Origin: JBDTSW01 sp963799815
GTDB taxonomy: Bacteria > Actinomycetota > Thermoleophilia > Solirubrobacterales > 70-9
Assembly (NCBI GenBank): GCA_963799815.1
Contig: CAWCYG010000004.1
Location: forward strand, 372,001-436,000
DNA length: 64,000 bases
Reading direction: 5' to 3'
Part shown: in pieces, positions 27,095-35,214 of the stretch
How the letters are laid out: each line of letters begins with the position of its first letter
Position numbering within the stretch: position 1 is the first letter of the stretch
Notes under the pieces: generated by a model
Told to the model about the DNA's origin: nothing
Databases searched by the model: none
The model's input: only the letters and a program-made list of their open reading frames with translations
Program-made: the position numbers and the translations under genes

Positions 27095-28402
27095 TCAATC
27101 CTCGGCGTCCGAGCCGCCCGAGTCCGAGCCCGAGTCGCTGGAGCCGGACCCAGACGAGCCTGAGCCCGACGATCCCGAGCCGCCCGAGCCTGAGCCCGAC
27201 GAGCCCGAGTCGCTGGAGCCGGACCCAGACGAGCCCGAGCCCGACGAGCCCGAGCCGCCCGAGCCTGAGCCCGAAGAGCCCGACTGAGCCCGACCCGACG
27301 AGCCCGAGCCCGACGAGCCCGAGCCGCTCGAGCCTGAGCCTGACGAGCCGCTGCCCGGGCCGCTGTTGTCATCGCCTCCGCCTCCGTGCCCGGAGCCCCC
27401 ATGGCCCTCGCCCCCGCCGCCTGGCCCGCTGTGGTCATCGTCCCCATGCTCGTTGTCATCGCCGCCATGCCCTGGCCCGCCATGATCGTCGCGGCCGTGG
27501 CCGTCTGCGCCGCCGGGGCCCCGTGAGCTGGACGCGTCATCGCCCGCTGAGCCGCTGCCGCCACCGCTGTCGGCCTCCCCTTCTGCAGCTTCCGACCCTG
27601 AGGACGCCTGTGCTGATCCAGGTGGCGCGTCCGCCTCGCCCGTGTCGCGCAGCCCGATGCCCGCGCCGGCCGCGAGCGCGGCCGCGGCGACGATCGCGCC
27701 TGCCTTGATCGCGAGGCCACTGCCGCCACCGGCGCTCGCTGCCGCCACGCCGGCAGCGGCGAGCCCACCGCCCGCAGCAGCCTCCCCCGCGCCCGGCGCC
27801 TCCGCGAGCAGCCAGCGCATCACGGGCAGCGGGATGATCGCGCCGGCGGCATGGCGGACCCCACTGCGGGCGCGGAAGATCAGGCCGCGAACGGACGCCG
27901 GGGTGGCCCCCAGCCGGCTCGCGATCTCCTCATGGCTCAGGCCCTCGAGCTCGCGACCGACCAGCGCCTGCCGCTGCGCCTCGGGAAGGGCCTTGATGCC
28001 GGCGACCAGCGCCGCGACCTCCTCCCTGCGGGCGAGTATCTCCGGCGGGGGCGTGACGCCGTCGTACTGCTCGTCGAGCTCCACATGTACGCGTTCGTCG
28101 CGAACCGCGTTCAGCGACCGGTTGCGGACGATCGTGAACAGCCACGGCGCCAGGTGGACGTCGCTGTCACCCTCGCGGAGGACGGAATAAACCCGCGTGA
28201 GCGACTCCTGAACGATGTCCTCCGCGCGATGGGCCGGCACGATCCCCGCCGCGAACGCGACCAGGCGTGACCGGTAGCGGTGAACGATCTCCTCGAACGC
28301 CGCCTCGTTGCCCTCCCCGGCCAAGCGTGCGAGCCGCCGGTCCGACTGCAGGCGCAGTGCCGGACCCGCCAGTGATGCGAGCTTCGGGCGTGGCGACATC
28401 AT
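27095..28402 (-). CDS. ECF-like sigma-70 factor with membrane helix and long Ser/Gly/Asp-rich tail
   Basis: In 435 residues: sigma region 2 (about 36-105; HRYRSRLVAFAAGIV, EDIVQESLTRVYSV, WLFTIVRNRSLN), sigma region 4 (about 135-184; LPEAQRQALVGRELEGLSHE, then the recognition helix ASVRGLIFRAR), an Ala/Gly-rich segment, one membrane helix (about 229-251), and a ~180-residue tail of His/Asp/Gly then Ser/Gly repeats ending SGGSDAED. The topology would place the DNA-binding domains inside and the tail outside the membrane, so it could sense the envelope without a separate anti-sigma factor (inference; no anti-sigma gene is adjacent). Confidence 0.8.
   Translation of the reverse strand: MMSPRPKLASLAGPALRLQSDRRLARLAGEGNEAAFEEIVHRYRSRLVAFAAGIVPAHRAEDIVQESLTRVYSVLREGDSDVHLAPWLFTIVRNRSLNAVRDERVHVELDEQYDGVTPPPEILARREEVAALVAGIKALPEAQRQALVGRELEGLSHEEIASRLGATPASVRGLIFRARSGVRHAAGAIIPLPVMRWLLAEAPGAGEAAAGGGLAAAGVAAASAGGGSGLAIKAGAIVAAAALAAGAGIGLRDTGEADAPPGSAQASSGSEAAEGEADSGGGSGSAGDDASSSRGPGGADGHGRDDHGGPGHGGDDNEHGDDDHSGPGGGGEGHGGSGHGGGGDDNSGPGSGSSGSGSSGSGSSGSGSSGRAQSGSSGSGSGGSGSSGSGSSGSGSSDSGSSGSGSGGSGSSGSGSSGSGSSDSGSDSGGSDAED
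27110..27370 (-). repeat. Tandem low-complexity coding repeat of the sigma factor tail
   Basis: The region encodes SGSSGSG-type units. A 75-nt (25-codon) unit containing CGAGTCGCTGGAGCCGGAC recurs at 27131 and 27206. The frame stays open throughout except for one odd SGRAQSG stretch near 27287, which may be a compensated slip. It is prone to length change by replication slippage and to misassembly. Confidence 0.7.
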
Positions 28403-28532
28403 TGACTTGACACGGTAGCCGTCCCAAGATCACGCCTGGCGCGGCCGCCGCCTCTTGCCGAGCCGCACCTGAGCGCGCCAGCGCCGCCTGCTCGGCGAGC
28501 GGTGGGCGCTGCCGGAGGTACCATCGGCGGCC

Positions 28533-28982
28533 TTGGCGGAGTCTTCGAGCAGCTCGAGCCTGGACGGGCTACCCGGCGGGATGCGGCGCGCCGTCGAGGG
28601 AGTGCTTACGTACGGCGAGCAGTTGCTCGCGGTGTGGGTCACGCGTGGCCTCGGTGCCAACGCCCTGGTGTGCGCGTCGGAACGCGCGCTGATCGCGAAG
28701 CGGACGGATCTGATCAACTGGACGGTCGCGGCATACCCGTACGCGGAGCTCGCCGCGGCCTCGATGCTCGAAAGCCGGCCTGGGGCGACGCAGGTCGAGC
28801 TCGAGCCGCGTCGCGCTCCGCAGCCGAACGCCTCGGCTCCATTCGAGGACTTTCCGGATGCGTATTACCAGGAGTCGAGGCGCCTGGTTGCACCGAACAC
28901 CGTCATGTTCCGAAACCGCCGCCGCGCGCGCGAGGCGGTGGAGTTCCTGGAGGGGATGATCGCTGCCGGCGGGCGCCGCTAG
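28533..28982 (+). CDS. Uncharacterised protein, possibly PH-like
   Basis: 149 residues from the TTG at 28533; an ATG at 28581 (residue 17) is an alternative start. The centre reads LLAVWVTRGLGANALVCASERALIAKRTDLINWTV, a pattern like the beta-hairpins of small bacterial PH-like (YokE/bPH) domains, and the rest is charged. No membrane helix. Function unknown. It is divergent from the sigma factor gene and ends 11 nt before the convergent oxidoreductase. Confidence 0.5.
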   Translation: MAESSSSSSLDGLPGGMRRAVEGVLTYGEQLLAVWVTRGLGANALVCASERALIAKRTDLINWTVAAYPYAELAAASMLESRPGATQVELEPRRAPQPNASAPFEDFPDAYYQESRRLVAPNTVMFRNRRRAREAVEFLEGMIAAGGRR

Positions 28983-28993
28983 CGCAGGGCTTC

Positions 28994-29947
28994 TCAGTCG
29001 ACGATCTTCTCCATGACCTCGACCGCCTTGGCGCCGTCCTCGCCGGTGGCGTAGGGCACGTCGTCCCCGGAGAAGGCCCTGGTGAGGGCATCCAGCTGCG
29101 CGATCCAGGCGTTGGGCCGGTCACCGGTGATGTCCTCAGGGTCGGCGTCCGGCTTTAGCAACAGCGCCTTGCCCTGGCCGATCGGGTTGGTGTTCTCGGC
29201 GACCAGGGCGCCCTCCGTGCCGTGGATCTCGACCCGGGTGAACTGGACCCAGACGTTGGTGCTGATCGTCAGCGTAGCCACAGGCTGCCCGGATTCGAAC
29301 TTGAGCGCGGCGCCCACGGCGTCGTCGGTCTCGAAGCCGAGGTGGCGCTCGAAGTAGGCCGAAGCATCGGCGATATCGCCGAAGAACATCCGCAGCAGGT
29401 CGATGTGATGGGTGCCCACATCCGACAGGGCGCCCCATCGCGCGGTGTCGCGGCTGCGCCGCCACTCCGGCGGGGGACCTGGCCGATGGATCCCGTAGTA
29501 CGTTCTGGCTACCGACGGCTCGCCGATGGCACCCTCGTCGAGGAGGCGCTTCATGTTCGCGTGGGCCGGGACGTAGCGTCCCTGGTAGCCCGTCGCGAGC
29601 TTCACGTCCGCCTTCTCCGCCGCCTCGACTAGCTCCCAGGCGCCCTTCGCGTCGTAGGCCAGCGGTTTCTCCAGCAGCACGTGCTTGCCGGCGTCGAGCG
29701 CCGCCATGCCCTGCTCGTGATGAAGCCACGTGGGCGAGGCGACCCAGACCGCCTCGAGGCCCGGCGCAGCCAGGAATTCGGAGATGTCCGCGGTGGCCGT
29801 CTCGAGGCCGTGCTCGGATCCGAACTCCTTGGCGCGGCCGGCGTCGCTGCTGAGAACGGCGACCAGCTCCGCGGCTTGCGCCTCTTCGAAGGCGTTGAGC
29901 CCTCCCCGGTCCACGAGCCCGTGTGTCCCGATCAAACCCCAGCGCAT
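28994..29947 (-). CDS. Gfo/Idh/MocA-family NAD(P)-dependent oxidoreductase
   Basis: Sugar- or polyol-type dehydrogenase of 317 residues. The Rossmann start MRWGLIGTHGLVDRGG, the AVWVASPTWLHHEQGMAAL motif, the cofactor-site EKPLAYD motif and the GTHHIDLLRMFFG motif are typical. ATG 29947 is preferred over the in-frame ATG six bases upstream because GGAGGA lies 6 nt before it. Substrate unknown. It may border the accessory locus or belong to it. Confidence 0.85.
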   Translation of the reverse strand: MRWGLIGTHGLVDRGGLNAFEEAQAAELVAVLSSDAGRAKEFGSEHGLETATADISEFLAAPGLEAVWVASPTWLHHEQGMAALDAGKHVLLEKPLAYDAKGAWELVEAAEKADVKLATGYQGRYVPAHANMKRLLDEGAIGEPSVARTYYGIHRPGPPPEWRRSRDTARWGALSDVGTHHIDLLRMFFGDIADASAYFERHLGFETDDAVGAALKFESGQPVATLTISTNVWVQFTRVEIHGTEGALVAENTNPIGQGKALLLKPDADPEDITGDRPNAWIAQLDALTRAFSGDDVPYATGEDGAKAVEVMEKIVD

Positions 29948-30073
29948 GGGCATTCCTCCGTTCGTAGTCGTGGCCAGGCCGCACGCCAAGCGCGGCAAAT
30001 GGACGTTAGCACCACTTATGATCTGGCCGCCGCCAAGGCGGTGGAGGGCGCCCGATCCTTACAAAGATTGGGC

Positions 30074-30102
30074 TTGACTTCGCGAAAACCCACGGATACA
30101 GT
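30074..30102 (+). promoter_or_regulatory. Sigma-70-type promoter of ABC importer set 1
   Basis: TTGACT (30074-30079), 17 nt, TACAGT (30097-30102). The same TTGAC-N17-TACAGT architecture occurs at 46463-46491, before ATPase 2. Confidence 0.65.
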
Positions 30103-30131
30103 AGTGTTGCTTTTGCTTTGTAGCGAAGCTA
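30102..30131. promoter_or_regulatory. Tandem operator candidates (TAGYNNNRCTA), set 1
   Basis: TAGTGTTGCTT (30102-30112, one mismatch) begins at the last base of the -10; exact TAGCGAAGCTA (30121-30131) lies 19 bp downstream. Placement over the -10 and start region suggests repression. Confidence 0.6.
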
Positions 30132-30171
30132 TCGAGTCAAGGCTGTGTTCGCTTTCGGGAGGAGAGGTTTC

Positions 30172-31290
30172 ATGACCCTTGGATCGTCCAAGAAGCTTGC
30201 GGTTGCAATCGCGCTCGCCTGTTCGGTCGGCGTGCTCGCCGCCTGTGGAGGTGGTGACGACGAGGGCGACTCCGGCGACGACGGCAGCGGCGGCAGCGGC
30301 GATATCGAGGCCCAGAGCGTCATCAGGTTCGCCTTCGCCCCTGACCCGGTCTTCAACTACATGAACGACAGCGGCATCCTCGAGAAGAAGAGCGGCGAGG
30401 CCGGCATCGAGATAAACGCCTTCCAGTCGTTCGACGAGTTCGGGCTGTTCGCCGGTGGCAACGCGGACATCCTCTCCACCGGTAGCTACGAGACACCGCT
30501 GCTCGACGAGCAGGGGATCGAGACGGTCACCTTCGGCAAGTACAACGCGAACAAGGACATCTTCGCGGTGTCGGCCGACGAGGACTGGGAGACGGCGGCC
30601 GACATGGACGAGGGCTGCAAGGTCGCCGCCGAGTCGACGACCGGCAACCTGGTCATCTGGAAGGCGCTGATCGACCAGATCGACGGTCGCGAGATCGCCG
30701 AGGGATCGGACGACCTCGAGCTCGTCACGGCCGATTACCAGATCATGCCCCAGCTGCTCGAAGACGGGGAGATCTGCGGCGGCGTCATCGACCCGGTGCA
30801 GGCCACCGAGGCTCTGCGGACGGGCCAGATCAAGGCGCTGTACGACGGCAAGTCGGCCTCACAGCTCTACGCGGAGGAGTTCGCGGACGACCCGAACCAC
30901 ATGGGCGTCGACTCGAACAACTTCGTCGCCCGCAAGGAGTGGTTCGACGAGCACCCGGAGGAGGTCGCGTTCTTCCTCGACGCCTGGCAGGAGGGCATGG
31001 ACGCGTGGATCAAGGACTCGGACCAGATCATCGCCGACTATCCCGAGGACTTCGCGGTGCAGAGCCCGGAGGACGAGAAGTTCATGCAGGACTACGTCGA
31101 CAACGTCTTCGACTTCCAGCAGGATTCGGTCTATCTGACTCCTGAGTGGATCGAGAACGAAGAGGGCGTCTTCGACCTGATCCAGGAGGCGGGCGTCGTC
31201 GAGGAGGACACGGTGTTCCCCGAGCACGCGGTCGTGGATCCGAAGACGGGCGAGGTCACGGAGACGATCGGCGGCTCGGACTCCGAGTAG
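30172..31290 (+). CDS. ABC transporter substrate-binding lipoprotein, NMT1/SsuA-like (copy 1)
   Basis: Extracytoplasmic binding protein of 372 residues. The signal peptide ends in the lipobox LAAC (cysteine about residue 24), followed by an acidic linker and the SBP fold (IRFAFAPDPVFNYMNDSGIL, then GGNADILSTGSYETPLLDEQ). It is related to binding proteins for nitrate, sulfonates, taurine and the thiamin pyrimidine precursor; the ligand is unknown. ATG 30172 follows a strong GGGAGGAGAGG ribosome site, better than the in-frame GTG at 30145. A paralogue is at 38157-39240. Confidence 0.85.
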   Translation: MTLGSSKKLAVAIALACSVGVLAACGGGDDEGDSGDDGSGGSGDIEAQSVIRFAFAPDPVFNYMNDSGILEKKSGEAGIEINAFQSFDEFGLFAGGNADILSTGSYETPLLDEQGIETVTFGKYNANKDIFAVSADEDWETAADMDEGCKVAAESTTGNLVIWKALIDQIDGREIAEGSDDLELVTADYQIMPQLLEDGEICGGVIDPVQATEALRTGQIKALYDGKSASQLYAEEFADDPNHMGVDSNNFVARKEWFDEHPEEVAFFLDAWQEGMDAWIKDSDQIIADYPEDFAVQSPEDEKFMQDYVDNVFDFQQDSVYLTPEWIENEEGVFDLIQEAGVVEEDTVFPEHAVVDPKTGEVTETIGGSDSE

Positions 31291-31332
31291 TCGTCACCTA
31301 ACCGGTGGGCCAGGAGTAGATCGAGAGGAAAG

Positions 31333-32167
31333 GTGGCCGCGGCGTCGACCACGATGGGGGCGCCCGGGCCGACGCTCGGGGGCCTTCGCAGTCGAGCCGT
31401 GGCGAGGGTCGGTCTTTCGGTCCTCGGGATGCTGTCGTTCCTCGGCCTGTGGGCGGCGCTCTCCGAGTGGAAGTTCGAGCCGTTCGTCCTGCCGTCGCCG
31501 TTCGCGGTGGCCGAGAACATGGTCGACTCTGCTCGAGGAGGGGCTGGTCGCCGAGGCGTTCTTCAAGAGCCTGCAGAAGACGCTGATGGGCTGGGGGGCC
31601 GCGATGCTGTTCGGCATCCCGATCGGGCTGCTGATGGGCCGGTACCGGTACGCGCGCTCGTTCTTCCACGACTTCGTGTACGTGCTTTCGAACGTGCCGC
31701 TGGTCGTCTACGCGGTGATCTCGTTGGTCGTCTTCGGGATCAGCGACATCGGCCCGGCGTTCGTGGTCATGCTGCTGGTGCTGCCGGCCGTTTCCATCAA
31801 CGTGGCCGCCGGGGTTGCCTCGGCCGATCAAGGGCTGCTCGACATGAGCCGGGCCTTCGGACGGAAGGGGTCCATGGTGGCCCGCTGGGTCATCGTCCCG
31901 GCCGTCCTTCCGTTCCTGCTCGCCGCGGCGAGGGTTTCCTTCGCCGACTCGTGGAAGCTCGAGGCGCTAACCGAGACCTTCGGCAGTGCAAGCGGAGTCG
32001 GCTTCCAGATCCACAAGGCGTTCACCACGTTCTCCGTGCTCGATGCGCTTTCGTGGATGATGTTCTTCGTCATCTTCGTGATCGTGATCGAGCGCCTGCT
32101 GCTGGCGCCGGCCGAGCGCAGGATCTTCGCCTGGAGGAACCCGGGCCGGGCTCAGGGGGTTGACTGA
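31333..32167 (+). CDS. ABC transporter permease, SsuC/TauC type (copy 1a; apparent +1 frameshift)
   Basis: About 277 residues with one base removed. The first frame covers an N-terminal tail and first helix (LSVLGMLSFLGLWAALSEW) through LPSPFAVAENMVD. After a shift near 31526-31532 the second frame carries the remaining helices, GIPIGLLMGRYRYARSF, and the EAA-loop region in which the ATPase docks (LLDMSRAFGRKGSM...VIVPAVLPF). GTG 31333 has a GAGAGGAAAG site. The stop overlaps the next permease's ATG. Confidence 0.82.
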
Positions 32168-33048
32168 TGGAAGCGGGTGACCGCACCCTGAGCGATCTCC
32201 CGGGGTTCGACCCGCGGGACGCCGATATCGCGGTCGAGGAGATCGAGGCGATCGACCCGCTTGGGCGAGGGAGGCGGCACGGGATCTGGAAGGCCTTGAC
32301 CAGCGACTTCGCCGCGGTGTGGACCTCCCGGATCCTCGCGGTGGTGCTGTGGGCCCTGGTGGGTGCGGCTGTCGACCGGATCCCCGGTCCGGTCGAGGTG
32401 GTCGACTTCCTCATCGACCACAGCGACCTGCTGTGGCCGAACATCTGGGTCAGCATCAAGTCCGCGCTCTGGGCGATGGGCATCATCCTCATCGCGGGCA
32501 TCCTGCTCGGCTTCGCCATGGGCCGCTGGTGGCCGATCCGCTACTTCTTCACCGACCTGGTGATGGTTGGGATCGCCCTGCCGGCCTTCATCTGGGCGCT
32601 GCTGGCGGTGATGTGGTGGGGGTTCGACGACATCGGCCCGGTCTTCGTCGCCTGCGTGTCCGCAACGCCGATGCTGATCATCAGTACGCGGCAGGGGGCG
32701 CAATCCGTCGACGGCGACCTGCAGAAGATGTCTACCGCCTACAAGGTGCCCGTCATCCGCCAGTTCCGCCAACTCGTGCTGCCGACGATGAGCGAATACA
32801 TCATCGCCGGCTTCCGGTTCGCCACGCTCGCGGCCTGGGGCGCGATCCTGCTGGTCGAGTTCTTCGGCAGCGAGGAGGGGATCGGCTTCCAGGCGAACTA
32901 CTGGTACGACGCGGGCAGCTTCACCGGCATGATCGCCTGGGGCTTCGTGATGCTCGTGATCATCGTCGCGGCGGACAAGCTGTTCATGGAGCCGGCGTTG
33001 AAGCGGATCCGGCGCTGGCGCGCCGACACCAAGGCCTGGACCCTGTAG
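32167..33048 (+). CDS. ABC transporter permease, SsuC/TauC type (copy 1b)
   Basis: 293 residues with a ~45-residue polar N-terminus and about six helices. The EAA loop lies around LQKMSTAYKVPVIRQFRQLV, followed by LPTMSEYIIAGFRFA. It pairs with the preceding permease as a heterodimeric channel. There is no ATPase in this operon; copies at 41113 and 46558 could serve it. Confidence 0.88.
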   Translation: MEAGDRTLSDLPGFDPRDADIAVEEIEAIDPLGRGRRHGIWKALTSDFAAVWTSRILAVVLWALVGAAVDRIPGPVEVVDFLIDHSDLLWPNIWVSIKSALWAMGIILIAGILLGFAMGRWWPIRYFFTDLVMVGIALPAFIWALLAVMWWGFDDIGPVFVACVSATPMLIISTRQGAQSVDGDLQKMSTAYKVPVIRQFRQLVLPTMSEYIIAGFRFATLAAWGAILLVEFFGSEEGIGFQANYWYDAGSFTGMIAWGFVMLVIIVAADKLFMEPALKRIRRWRADTKAWTL

Positions 33049-33052
33049 GCGC

Positions 33053-33655
33053 ATGCGGCCGTCGCGGGTCGCCGCGGTCACCCTCGCCGCGGCTGCGATG
33101 GCCGGCTGCTCGGACGCCGAGCCCGACCCGGAGCCGGAAGCGTTCATCCAGCGACCGGACAGCCGGCTGATCAAGGTCCAGAGCGTCGGGCTCGCGGCCT
33201 TCGGCCCGATCAACCCCCACACGGCCACGGTCGCGCTGGTCCGGGAGGCGTTCGGCGAGGCGAGCGTCGAGACAGCCAACGGGGCCGAATGCCGCCGCCG
33301 CTGGGCCACTCTGGGGCTCGAGATCGCCTTCGTGCCTGGTGAGGGCGGGGATGCGTGTGCCGACGACGCCCGGATCGAGTCGCTGACCGTGGCCGGCACG
33401 GCCGCCGCGAGCGCGGGGTGGCGAACGGCCGAGGGGATCAGGCCGCTGCAATCAGTCGAGGCGGTCGAGCGGATCTATCCCGATGCGGGGGAGATCGGCT
33501 CGGGCACCGTGGCGCTGGTCAGGCCTCCGCGTGAGCTGCCGGGGCCGCCCGTACTCGTGATCACGGTCGCGCAGGGCGAGGTCCAGTCGATGAGGTTCCC
33601 GCTCGGCGCGGCTCGCCAACGCGGACCTCGATCAGGGAGGGACCCCCGGCATTGA
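33053..33655 (+). CDS. Small lipoprotein of unknown function after the ABC permeases
   Basis: 200 residues; the signal peptide ends at the lipobox AGC (about residue 19), followed by an acidic linker. There are no motifs I recognise. It starts 5 nt after the permease stop, so it belongs to the operon. Its last ~31 codons (GAARQRGPRSGRDPRH and preceding) overlap the end of the opposite-strand TPP gene by 95 nt, which is unusually long and may hide an indel in one of the two tails. Confidence 0.6.
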   Translation: MRPSRVAAVTLAAAAMAGCSDAEPDPEPEAFIQRPDSRLIKVQSVGLAAFGPINPHTATVALVREAFGEASVETANGAECRRRWATLGLEIAFVPGEGGDACADDARIESLTVAGTAAASAGWRTAEGIRPLQSVEAVERIYPDAGEIGSGTVALVRPPRELPGPPVLVITVAQGEVQSMRFPLGAARQRGPRSGRDPRH

Positions 33656-35198
33656 GCGCCTCCTCGATCAGGCCGGTCAGCTCACCCGCGTCCTCGGTGG
33701 CGGCACCGCGCGCGCCGAAGGCCTTCGCAGCGGCCGCGAAGTCCGGGCTCGGCATGTCCACCGCGATCGGCGGCTGTCCGCGCTCGACCATCTCGCGGCG
33801 GATCTCCCCGTAGCCACCGTCGTTGACGACCACCACGACGATGCCCAGCCCAAGCGCAGCGGCCGCTGCCAGCTCGGGAAGCGTAAACATCGCTCCGCCG
33901 TCCCCGACGAGGGCGACCACGTCGCGCTCCGGTTGGGCGAGCTTGGCTCCGATCGCGGCGGGGATCGCATAGCCCAGCGGGGCGAACCCGGTGGGGTAGA
34001 GAAAGGAGCGCGGCTCGGTGCGCGGGATCAGGTGGACGGCGCCGTAGTAGCAGGCCATGGTGGAGTCGCCGGCGAGGATCGCCTCGTCGGAGAGCCCGGC
34101 GTCGAGTGCCGCGACCACTTCGGACAGGGCACCCACGTCTGCGAGCGCCTCCTCTCGCAGGACCGCACGGACCTCTTCCCCGGCCGCTGCCCCCCGGTCG
34201 CGCCCGTCGCCGTCCCCGATCTCGGCCGCCAGCGCGGTGAGGGAGGCGCCTGCGTCGCCGACGATCGCCACGGTCGCGGTGGCGTTCTTGTTGCGCTGCG
34301 CCGGGTCGATGTCGATCCGGATCAGGCTTCCGTTGAGGACGAGCGGCGGCTTATGCCAGAGGTCCGACTCGGCGAGCTCCGTGCCCGCGGCGAGGACGGC
34401 GTCGCACTCGGCGAGCAGGCGCTGTGCCGAAGCCAGCCGGATCGAGGCCCCCAGCGAGAGCGGGTCCTTCTCCGAGACCGCACCCTTGCCGTTCGCGGTG
34501 GTGATAACGGGAGCTCCCAGCGCTCGCGCGACCTTCAGGGCCGGCGACCCCGCATCGGCGGCACCGCCGCCGAGGACGATGGCCGCCCTTCCCGCGTCGC
34601 TGAGGAGCCGGGCCGCCTCAGCGATCCGGTTCGGATCCGGGGCCGGCGAATCGTTGCCCGCCTCGACGGGTCCGGGAGGGTCGCCGGTTGCCTCCATCGC
34701 ATCGAGCGGGATTTCCACGTAGACCGGGCGGGGGCGCCCGGAGCGGAAACGGTCGAAGGCCGCGTCGATCGCGGCGGCTGCGCCGACCGGGTCCGCGACC
34801 CGGACTGCCGAGGCTGCGACGCCGGCCATCGCCCCGGTCTGGTCGCGGGCCTCGTGAAGGTAGCCGGTGTCGCCGCCGGCGACGGACGTGGCCATTCCGG
34901 TGGCCAGCACCAGCATCGGGACCGAATCCGAATGCGCGGTGGCGACCGCGGTCGCGAGGTTGAGGACGCCGGGCCCGCTCGTCGTGATGCAAACGCCGGG
35001 GCCGCCCTCGCTGCGTGCGTATCCATCGGCTGCGTATCCGGCGCCCTGTTCGTGCCGGGGCAGGACATGTTCGATCGAGGAGTCCGCCAGGGCCCGGTAG
35101 AGCCGCAGGTTGTGGGTGCCGGGGATCCCGAAGACGTGCCTTACACCGTGCGCCTCGAGACGGGCGATGACCGTCTCGGCGGTAGTGGGTGCCGCCAT
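33561..35198 (-). CDS. Thiamine-diphosphate enzyme resembling 5-guanidino-2-oxopentanoate decarboxylase (AruI)
   Basis: 545 residues from ATG 35198, with catalytic E50 in LPRHEQGAGYAADGYA, the GPGVLNLATAVATAHSDSVP motif and the TPP motif GDGGAMF...NDGGYG. The VFGIPGTHNLRLYRAL start, HEARDQTGAMAG and GTELAESDLW match what I remember of AruI, which decarboxylates the 2-oxo acid of arginine. Acetolactate-synthase-like enzymes with other substrates are hard to exclude. Starts 17 nt after the upstream amidohydrolase stop, so the two form an operon. Confidence 0.75.
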   Translation of the reverse strand: MAAPTTAETVIARLEAHGVRHVFGIPGTHNLRLYRALADSSIEHVLPRHEQGAGYAADGYARSEGGPGVCITTSGPGVLNLATAVATAHSDSVPMLVLATGMATSVAGGDTGYLHEARDQTGAMAGVAASAVRVADPVGAAAAIDAAFDRFRSGRPRPVYVEIPLDAMEATGDPPGPVEAGNDSPAPDPNRIAEAARLLSDAGRAAIVLGGGAADAGSPALKVARALGAPVITTANGKGAVSEKDPLSLGASIRLASAQRLLAECDAVLAAGTELAESDLWHKPPLVLNGSLIRIDIDPAQRNKNATATVAIVGDAGASLTALAAEIGDGDGRDRGAAAGEEVRAVLREEALADVGALSEVVAALDAGLSDEAILAGDSTMACYYGAVHLIPRTEPRSFLYPTGFAPLGYAIPAAIGAKLAQPERDVVALVGDGGAMFTLPELAAAAALGLGIVVVVVNDGGYGEIRREMVERGQPPIAVDMPSPDFAAAAKAFGARGAATEDAGELTGLIEEALNAGGPSLIEVRVGEPRRAGTSSTGPRPARP

Positions 35199-35214
35199 CG
35201 CCTGTGTGCGGCGC

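Noticed and set aside
27110..27370. CRISPR-like regular repeats
   Set aside because: Repeats are short, contiguous, in the coding frame of the Ser/Gly tail and have no unique spacers.
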